This document shows, one piece after another, positions 43,521 through 49,920 of a stretch of DNA of 64,000 nucleotides. The notes below the pieces were generated by a model. The model was not told where the DNA came from, searched no databases, and was given only the letters and a program-made list of their open reading frames with translations. The position numbers and the translations under genes were made by a program. The stretch lies in assembly GCF_006636205.1 (NCBI RefSeq), contig NZ_VIGB01000003.1, positions 248,001-312,000 on the forward strand, in the 5' to 3' direction. The stretch is from Kitasatospora acidiphila. GTDB taxonomy: Bacteria > Actinomycetota > Actinomycetes > Streptomycetales > Streptomycetaceae. Each line of letters starts with the position of its first letter. Within the stretch, counting starts at the first letter, position 1.

Positions 43521-43606
43521 TTGGCGTTTTCTCCCAGGTCAGAGGCCTGGTGCACGCTTCGGAGTCAGCAAAGTGTCAGCAAGTCTCCGAGGAGTGCGAA
43601 CCGATC
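43505..43606. other. probable left attachment junction of an integrated element
   Basis: The switch from PI-PLC coding sequence to sequence directly upstream of the integrase start occurs here, so the recombination site should lie within about 43,505-43,560. No matching second copy is visible up to 64,000; the exact core cannot be fixed from one end. Confidence 0.45.
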
Positions 43607-44761
43607 ATGGCAACCATCAAGCTCGTCCGCGGCATGGGCACCTTCTTCAAGGAGTGCGAGCACCCTGAATCGGCGTGGAGCAGGTGCCCGCACGAGTACA
43701 AGATCCGCTACCGCAACGCGGCCGGCCGCCAGACCGAGGAAGGCGGCTTCAGCGACCAGACCAAGGCGAAGACCCGCCTCGCCGAGATCTACCACGCGCG
43801 GAAGAACGCGCCACAGAGCCAGCGCAAGGCCGAGCGCATCCAGAAGTACGGGAGCATGCAGTTCGCCGAGTACGTCGCGGACTGGAAGAAGGGCCAGCGA
43901 CACCTCAACCCGAGCTCACTGGCGCACCTCGACTCCCTCCTGACTAACCATCTGCTCCCGGAGTTCGCCAGCCGCCGAATGGGGACGTTCGACCACAAGG
44001 TCGTGGAGGCGTTCATCCAGACTATGGAGCGCAGCGGTACCGGCCTTGCCACGCAGGCCAACGCCTTCGAGAAGTTGAAGGCGGTCCTGTTGGACGCGCA
44101 CCGGCTCGGCCTCTACGAGGACAGCCCGCTCCAAGGCGTCAAGCCGCCGCAGTACGACCCCAAGCGGGCAGCGATCCCGTCGGTCGACCAGGTGAAGCAG
44201 CTCCGCACCGCGGGTAGCGACGCGTTCCGCGTGGTGGCCGACCTCATGAGTGGGTGCGGCTTGCGCAACGGTGAAGCGTACGCCGTCAACGTCAAGAACA
44301 TCGTCGCGGACGACATCTATCGGGTCCACGAGCAGGTCAATCAGACCACCGGGTCTTTCGCGCGCCTGAAGCACCGCAAGGACGACGAGTACCGAGACGT
44401 CCCGCTGCCTGCTTACACCCGGCGCACCATCGAGTGGTACGCCGACACCTACGGGACCGTCGGCGGCTACCTCCTCCGCCGCACCAAGGACATCACACGG
44501 CCGATACAGGGGCGGACCTTCGAGAGCCAGTGGCAGACAATCAGGAAGTCCGGCCGGGTCGACATCCCCGAAGGCATGGTCATGTACGGCCTGCGCCACT
44601 TCTTCGCGTCGAACTGCCTCGCCAACGGCATCCCGATCACCGACGTCGCCGAGTGGATGGGTCACCGCAGCGTCGACATCACCTTCAAGGTCTACCGCCA
44701 CCTGATGCCCGGCTCCATCGGCCGCGCCGCCCAGGTCCTCGACCTCGGACTGGCCGCCTGA
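43607..44761 (+). CDS. int: tyrosine-type site-specific integrase
   Basis: 384 residues; ATG follows GAGGAG by 11 bases. N-terminal AP2-like arm-binding region (1-75), SAM-like core-binding domain (about 85-175), and catalytic domain with Arg220 (GCGLRNGEAY), Lys near 255-258 (LKHRKDDEYR), Arg330, His353 (WMGHRSVDITF) and nucleophile Tyr363. The usual HxxR histidine is Tyr327 (YGLR). It presumably inserted the element into the PI-PLC gene. Confidence 0.93.
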   Translation: MATIKLVRGMGTFFKECEHPESAWSRCPHEYKIRYRNAAGRQTEEGGFSDQTKAKTRLAEIYHARKNAPQSQRKAERIQKYGSMQFAEYVADWKKGQRHLNPSSLAHLDSLLTNHLLPEFASRRMGTFDHKVVEAFIQTMERSGTGLATQANAFEKLKAVLLDAHRLGLYEDSPLQGVKPPQYDPKRAAIPSVDQVKQLRTAGSDAFRVVADLMSGCGLRNGEAYAVNVKNIVADDIYRVHEQVNQTTGSFARLKHRKDDEYRDVPLPAYTRRTIEWYADTYGTVGGYLLRRTKDITRPIQGRTFESQWQTIRKSGRVDIPEGMVMYGLRHFFASNCLANGIPITDVAEWMGHRSVDITFKVYRHLMPGSIGRAAQVLDLGLAA

Positions 44762-44764
44762 TGA

Positions 44765-44800
44765 GTGGGAAGGGCCAGCCCCCGGGCTGGCCCTTCCCAC
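44765..44800. terminator. bidirectional terminator between int and xis
   Basis: Perfect 17-bp inverted repeat GTGGGAAGGGCCAGCCC / GGGCTGGCCCTTCCCAC with two central bases, between convergent integrase and excisionase genes. Confidence 0.9.
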
Positions 44801-44813
44801 AGCTTTCGTCAAC

Positions 44814-45005
44814 TCACCCAGCAGGCAGCCTCTGCTGCTTCACCCACGCCTGGACTTCCGAGATCTTGAACTGCAGCTTGGCGTTCCGCCCTGACCCGAA
44901 CCGGTACGGCACCAGGCCAACGCCGGCGGCTTCACGGTAGACCCACGCGACAGACATATTCAGGTACTCGGCGGTCTGCTTAACATTCATGAACTGCTCG
45001 GGCAC
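44814..45005 (-). CDS. xis: excisionase-like helix-turn-helix protein
   Basis: 63 residues from GTG 45005, with AGGAGG five bases upstream. FMNVKQTAEYLNMSVAWVYREA is a MerR-like DNA-binding fold, then VPYRFGSGRNAKLQFKISEVQAWVKQQ as the wing, the standard shape of excisionases and AlpA-like factors. Convergent with the integrase. It would direct excision rather than integration. Confidence 0.8.
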   Translation of the reverse strand: MPEQFMNVKQTAEYLNMSVAWVYREAAGVGLVPYRFGSGRNAKLQFKISEVQAWVKQQRLPAG

Positions 45006-45573
45006 GGGCTCCTCCTGTACGGCCAAACCGAAGTTCGCGGAACCCGAATATCGATGGCGGAGGATAGTTTGGATGCACCGCCGCCGCGTGGTACAGACCC
45101 CAACTGAAGGCTGCTTCGAGCAGGCCATTCGCAGGAGCTTGAGAGTCATCTGAGGAGCTAGCTTGAGACTGGAACCACTTGACCCCCAGCGATCGAAAAG
45201 TCGTCTGACTAATGTTCACCAGTCCGAATCGCGCAGGTCAGGGCCTATCCCATCCAGCCCACATGATGCTTGATGCCACCTCATGACGCCCAATCCGTGA
45301 GAGGCGCGTGAGAGGCAGCGTGCAAGCGGGAGTTCGGGAGTGATTTGCCTCACACCCCCGCGGTAGCGTTGATCAACGTCCCAGAGCGCCTCTCCGTCCC
45401 CGCCCTGGCGCAGCCAGCTGCCGACCCCAGCCAAAGTATCCGCACTATTCATGCCACTGCAAAAATGCATTGCCGGCCAGCCGATAACCCCTTCACCCGG
45501 ACATCGGCAATAGAATGAGACCGCTTAGATGCAATCCACAGAGCGCGTAGGGGCTGAGTGCGCTTCGGCCGGA
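45006..45573. other. 568 bp without a recognisable gene
   Basis: Between the excisionase start and the remnant block. Base composition is clearly lower in GC than the left part of the window. Short open frames exist on both strands but none has a domain, a good ribosome site or consistent third-position GC bias. Probably excisionase promoter plus decayed sequence. Confidence 0.5.
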
Positions 45574-45781
45574 TTACTTCCAAGCCGTCCGCGATCCGGC
45601 CTCGTAGGGTGCCGAAGTATCTCCAGCCCGGATCCACGAAACAGCGCACTGCCCCAGAGTCTCGCCCTGCGGACTGGTGAGGCCGTGGACAGTCTCCATG
45701 TACGCCAGCGATGCCGCGGCGGCACGACGCAAGGGACTGCCGTCACTCCACCGCTGCTCGAGCCACCGCACAACGGCTGGA
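45574..45781 (-). pseudogene. unidentified gene remnant
   Basis: A stretch reading AVVRWLEQRWSDGSPLRRAAA, SLAYMETVHGL and ETLGQCAVSWIRAGD has a balanced, protein-like composition unlike a shadow frame. It begins abruptly where the plus-strand DUF6624-linked remnant starts. No family recognised; could still be chance. Confidence 0.25.
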
Positions 45782-46117
45782 TTACCCCGGGCAGCACCTG
45801 CACCGCGATTACCTGTTCGGCGGCGTGGTCGACCGCCCATTTACCCCCGACGGTGTGCCGGAGCACCCGACCCGCTGGCCGACCCAGGCCGCCCTCGACG
45901 AGCTCGACCTTCCGACCGACACCCAGGCTCGGGCACGACGTCTTCGCCCGGATCGAGGTCGCCAGCGCAGCACCCGGTTCGACGGGACGACGAGCTGTGC
46001 CTGGAGCTGCTGCGCCGCCAGCAGGCCGACCAGGAGGTGCGCCTCGTGCCGGTAGAAGAGCGCTCCCCCGATGCTCTCGAGCGGTGGCGGGCCGTGGACA
46101 GGGAGAATACGGCTTAG
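45780..46117 (+). pseudogene. DUF6624-like gene, left half (split by IS)
   Basis: Decayed coding sequence. The first part reads GQHLHRDYLFGGVVDRPFT and EHPTRWPTQAALDELDLP; after frame changes the DUF6624-like part reads HPVRRDDELCLELLRRQQADQ, then PDALERWRAVDRENTA and a TAG. It stops exactly at the IS1380 insertion. The continuing half (LRATVADVGWP...) lies at 47803. The link of the first part to DUF6624 is uncertain. Confidence 0.6.
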
Positions 46118-47798
46118 CCTCCGCGTTTCGCTTGGGGTTGGCTGAGTCGGGCTGACGGTGTTGGCAGCGGTCCGAGGGCCGAGGTTCGGGTGCTGGGCAT
46201 GGCGAGTGCCCGACGCGGCGGCCGGTGTCTCCAAGGTCCTCGGTTCGTGGGCGGTCAGGGTGGTCGTGTCGGGTCAGGTGACGGGCCGGGGCAGGGCCTG
46301 CAGTCGGGTGAATGCGTGCGCGAGGTCGTGGCGCCAGGGCCAGGTGGCGGCGATCCGCAGGTGCAGTCGGCGGGCGCCGCGGGTGATGCGGGCGGCGGCG
46401 TGGAGCACCCGGTAACGGAGCTTCTTCGGCTCAGCTGTGGCCAACTCTCCCTCCAGCAGGAGGGCTTGAGTCCAGGCAAGCAGGTCGATGGCGGTCAGGG
46501 ACAGCTCCAGCCACGCGGTGTTGATGGCGAAGTGACGCGAGGGGAAGCGGCCGAATCCGGTGGTCTTGCCGCAACGGATCCGGTCCTCGACACGGGCGTG
46601 CGCGCGGTGGCGGACCTCCAGCAGTTGCAGGGAGCCCTGGCCGTGGGGGGTGTCGGTGAGGAGGATCTGGTGGCGCATGCCCTCGTCCAGGTCGAACAGA
46701 GACAGCTGGGCGCCGGGGTGCGGGCGTTCACGGCGGACGATGATCCGGGTGCCCTCGGGCAGGCCCGGCAGGTTGACCAGGCCGGTCAGCTCGGCGACCT
46801 CGGCGCCGTCGCGCAGGGAGCCGTCCTGTTCGAGGGCGGGATGCCATACACGGTCGGGCAGGTGGCGGATCGCCCGGCGGACCGGCTCGGTGATGGACCA
46901 TCCGACGGAGAACGACGCGTGGATCCCGCGCGAGCGCAGGGCGCGAATGTGGGCCAGGAACGCTTTGGCGGAGCCGGCGCTGTCGGCGCGGACGAGGATC
47001 TCGGTGCCGTGGCGGTGGGCGTCGGGGATCTGGGCGAGCGCGGCGTCGAGCACGGCGATGTGGTCGGCGGCCGTGTTCGCGGCGGCGTTGCCCGGCCGCA
47101 GCACACCTGCCAGGGCCTCGCCCGTGTTGTCGAGGAAGCACAGCAGCGGGTGGTAGCCGAAGCCGCGCTTGTAGGTCGGCGCCGCGTTCTCCTTCTCGGA
47201 GTGGCAGGTGACCAGAGTGGCATCGATGTCCAGGACCAGGCCTGGTAGTTCGCGCCCGCCCGCTTGCGCAGCGGGGATGCCGTGGCGGGTCTCACCGGCC
47301 TGCAGCCAGGCGATCTCGCGGGCGGCGGCGCGGGCCGCGCGCAACGCTTTGAGCGCGGCGGGGTCGATACCGGCCAGCAGCCGCCAGGCGGTCGGGGTGG
47401 AGGCGACGGGGCCGAAGACTTCGGGCTGGTCACGCAGCAGGGTCAGGTCGGCGATGGCCTCGCCGCCGTCGGCGAGCATCACCGCCAGGTCGACCGCGAT
47501 CCGGCCCGGATCGTGGCCGGTGCCGCGCGGACGAAGCCGGCGCAGGGCCTCGCTGAAGGCGCGGGTGAGGCCGGTGGCGTCGGCGAGATCGGCCAGCAGC
47601 CGGGATCCGGCGTGGCTGACGACCCCGCGCCCGTCGGCGGAGACGACGAGCCGGGGACGTGACCCGGTAGTGTGCACGTAGAAAGTGCCTTCCCGCTGGG
47701 CTGACAGAGACCTTCGACAAGCCTCATCTTCCCAGCGCAGAAGGCACTTTCGCGTTCCCGCTCATGATCCGGACAGGGCCCCAAGTGAAACGCGCAGG
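46118..47798. mobile_element. IS1380-family insertion sequence, complete
   Basis: 1,681 bp. The terminal inverted repeats begin CCTCCGCGTTTCGCTTGGGG on the left and CCTGCGCGTTTCACTTGGGG (complement) on the right, 18 of 20 matching. A 4-bp target duplication TTAG flanks it (46114-46117 and 47799-47802). One transposase gene on the minus strand. Confidence 0.9.
46274..47677 (-). CDS. IS1380-family transposase
   Basis: 467 residues. DDE-type core: LVLDIDATLVTCHSEKENA (first Asp), EILVRADSAGSAKAFL (second Asp) and a downstream acidic residue in ARVEDRIRCGKTTGFGRFPS. The C-terminal helical part (AINTAWLELSLTAIDLLAWTQ ... LHLRIAATWPW) is typical of IS1380. GTG start; its ribosome site GGGAAGG falls within a long stem (47681-47751), so translation from read-through transcripts should be poor. 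Confidence 0.93.
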   Translation of the reverse strand: MHTTGSRPRLVVSADGRGVVSHAGSRLLADLADATGLTRAFSEALRRLRPRGTGHDPGRIAVDLAVMLADGGEAIADLTLLRDQPEVFGPVASTPTAWRLLAGIDPAALKALRAARAAAREIAWLQAGETRHGIPAAQAGGRELPGLVLDIDATLVTCHSEKENAAPTYKRGFGYHPLLCFLDNTGEALAGVLRPGNAAANTAADHIAVLDAALAQIPDAHRHGTEILVRADSAGSAKAFLAHIRALRSRGIHASFSVGWSITEPVRRAIRHLPDRVWHPALEQDGSLRDGAEVAELTGLVNLPGLPEGTRIIVRRERPHPGAQLSLFDLDEGMRHQILLTDTPHGQGSLQLLEVRHRAHARVEDRIRCGKTTGFGRFPSRHFAINTAWLELSLTAIDLLAWTQALLLEGELATAEPKKLRYRVLHAAARITRGARRLHLRIAATWPWRHDLAHAFTRLQALPRPVT

Positions 47799-47802
47799 TT
47801 AG

Positions 47803-48169
47803 CTGCGGGCAACGGTCGCCGACGTCGGTTGGCCGGACCACGCCATGAACGGCTGGGACGGAGCTCTTGCGGCCTGGCTGCTCGCCCAGCACGCCGACCA
47901 CGATCGGGGCTTCCCGCGATACTTCCTCGACCTGCTCGCCGCTGCCTCAAACTGGGGCTGCCGACTCGCAGCACGCTGCGCTGTTGGAAGACCGCGTACG
48001 GCTCGCCGCCGGCGTGCCTCAGGTGTTCGGCACCCAGCTGGGGTGGTCGGCCGACGGCCGACCCGACCCGCTTCCGATCGTCGAGCCCGCCGGAGTCGGT
48101 GGGCAGCCGGCCGCGTGGGGATTCGAGTCGCTCGAGGCCTATGTCGAGCGGCTGCGCGCTCGAGCGTGA
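47803..48169 (+). pseudogene. DUF6624-like gene, right half (split by IS)
   Basis: Continues from the left half after removing the IS: LRATVADVGWPDHAMNGWDG, ALAAWLLAQHADHDRGFPRY, then a frameshift near 47,950 and LLEDRVRLAAGVPQVFGTQL, ending ESLEAYVERLRARA-stop. This matches the usual C-terminal part of DUF6624 proteins (AWLLxQHADHD, LxDRVRxxxGxPQxYGTQ). Confidence 0.65.
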
Positions 48170-48287
48170 CCCTATGGGTCACCACCAGGTGAGGTGCTCG
48201 TCGTGGTAGTTCGCCAGGGCCGACCCGGGCACCTGCCCGACTCCGACTACCGGAACACATGCGCCGAGTGACAGTCCTGATTCGGAC

Positions 48288-49373
48288 CTATCTGAGATGC
48301 CACGGCCGATGATGTTCTCGACGGCCAGGGCCAACGCCTCTGACCGCTGGCAGTCGCCGGGACCAGCGCTGGAAGGGAGATCTCTTCAGTCCAAAAACAG
48401 CGAGCAGGCCGCCGACCAGCAGGCCGGCGGCGCCAGCCGCGATTTTGATCCACCGCTGGTTCTCGTCAGAACCGAGGTGGAGCAGATCCGTCTGGTCCGA
48501 TTCGCCACGGTAGAGCACCTGGCCAAGCGTCCTCCATGAGTTGCTCTCTCGCGATGTCGAAGGCTTCGGCCCTATCGCGGCCAGCAGCTTCCTTCTGTGC
48601 GTGTCAAAGGCAGCACGGATCAACTCCCCATATCCGATGGCTTCCGCGACTGCGGCTCGGTACGCCAGGAAGCTGAGGAGCGCGGCGCCGACCAAGCATG
48701 GTGCCCAGATCTGGATCGGCAGGCCGACACCGGCGAACACCACTGCGACAAGGAAAAAGAGGGCCGACAGCAACGAGATCACGAGCATCCGCTCCAGGTT
48801 GGCTCGGGCGGTGCTGAGAGGAGTCAGCAGAGCGGTTGGTAGCAATCCATACAGTCGGGGCCAGAAGAACACCCCATCGACTCCATAACGGTCGTTGGGG
48901 TAGCACTCGGCGGCCAGCATGACGTTGCCGAGCCGTGTCGGTAGCAGAGGCCAGTCGTCTTCAGAATCCTCGGATAGCGGTGGGAACTCGCGGTGCAGGC
49001 GGGCGAAGTCACTGTCGGTGCGGAGCGCTCTAAGCTTGTCCCGCCGCCTGGCCTGACGTCGCTCTCCCCATCTGGCGAGCGGCGTGAGCCACTCCGGCCA
49101 GTAGCCCTCGTATGCCTGGATGACCGCCGGCATGGCAATCTCGACGAACCAGCCGAGAATGAGCAGCACGGCGAGCGCGCCACCGGCGACAAGCACTTGC
49201 CGTAGTCCTGTCAGGCCGTTCAACCAGTGGTCAACATCCGACCATCCTATGTGTGTCGCAATCAAGGCACCGACGCTGGCCCCGAATGTGAGCACCGGAA
49301 GCAGGATCGTCGTGACGAGCGGGCCGTCCAGCCAGCCACTGGTCTTGTCCAGGAGCGTGCCGACCGTGCTCAC
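48288..49373 (-). CDS. multi-pass membrane protein of a CHAT-linked operon
   Basis: 361 residues. About five hydrophobic segments: near 18-45, 58-85, two between about 195 and 250, and 313-335. Between the second and third lies a 110-residue cytoplasmic stretch, basic then acidic, with RLGNVMLAAECYPNDRYGVDGVFFWPRLYGLLP, a motif I have seen in actinobacterial membrane proteins of unknown role. Last gene of a three-gene unit, seven bases after the middle gene's stop. Likely the membrane partner or effector of the system. Confidence 0.7.
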   Translation of the reverse strand: MSTVGTLLDKTSGWLDGPLVTTILLPVLTFGASVGALIATHIGWSDVDHWLNGLTGLRQVLVAGGALAVLLILGWFVEIAMPAVIQAYEGYWPEWLTPLARWGERRQARRRDKLRALRTDSDFARLHREFPPLSEDSEDDWPLLPTRLGNVMLAAECYPNDRYGVDGVFFWPRLYGLLPTALLTPLSTARANLERMLVISLLSALFFLVAVVFAGVGLPIQIWAPCLVGAALLSFLAYRAAVAEAIGYGELIRAAFDTHRRKLLAAIGPKPSTSRESNSWRTLGQVLYRGESDQTDLLHLGSDENQRWIKIAAGAAGLLVGGLLAVFGLKRSPFQRWSRRLPAVRGVGPGRREHHRPWHLR

Positions 49374-49380
49374 GGCGTCC

Positions 49381-49920
49381 TCACCACCTGAACGGGTGGG
49401 GGCCGAGGTTCTTCGGGTCTGGACAGTCAGGCATCGGCTGCGGCTTCACTACGAACCTCTGCGGATGTCCGCAGTGTCTGAAGACGCCGCCATACCGGCA
49501 TACCTTGAGGAGCAACGGAACTCTGGGATACGGCCCCGGCAGGTGAGCGTCACTCCCGCGAAGTGGGTCCAGATGTGGATCGGACCAGATGCGAAGATTG
49601 TCGTCGTCCTCCACGATGACGACCGAACCGGGCGTCAGTTCCGCGGCCAATGGAAGCAATTCATCTACGCGTGAATCAGCTGGGGCCAGAATCATCGGTG
49701 GAAGATCGGCCAGAATAGACGAGATTGGACGGCCTTCTGGATTCTCCGGCAGCGCTTCGGAGCGCACAGCTGCCAGCGGCTTGTTCATCTCGTCCACGAT
49801 TACGATCCAGCGGTCTCCCATACCATGGGCGGCCACCTCGCGAATTGCAGTCTCCGCGGGTACTCGAGTAGCTTCTTCCAGTGGCTTATCTCCCAGACGC
49901 TCTGCATTCGGCGCGTTCAT
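49381..49920 (-). CDS. CBS-like regulatory protein with C-terminal Cys/His cluster
   Basis: 179 residues; ATG overlaps the CHAT stop (ATGA) with GGAGGTG upstream. Two similar units (AIREVAAHGMGDRWIVIVDEMNKPLAAV; RVDELLPLAAELTPGSVVIVEDDDNLRIW) resemble a compact CBS pair. The tail has VCRYGGVFRHCGHPQRFVV...PDCPDP, a C-x8-C-x-H...C cluster that could bind zinc. A nucleotide-sensing link between the CHAT protein and the membrane protein is inference. Confidence 0.6.
   Translation of the reverse strand: MNAPNAERLGDKPLEEATRVPAETAIREVAAHGMGDRWIVIVDEMNKPLAAVRSEALPENPEGRPISSILADLPPMILAPADSRVDELLPLAAELTPGSVVIVEDDDNLRIWSDPHLDPLRGSDAHLPGPYPRVPLLLKVCRYGGVFRHCGHPQRFVVKPQPMPDCPDPKNLGPHPFRW

Noticed and set aside
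45006..45573. Several short frames (e.g. a 79-codon minus-strand frame ending at 44,980) as island genes
   Set aside because: No domain, no ribosome site, and the best one overlaps the excisionase start.
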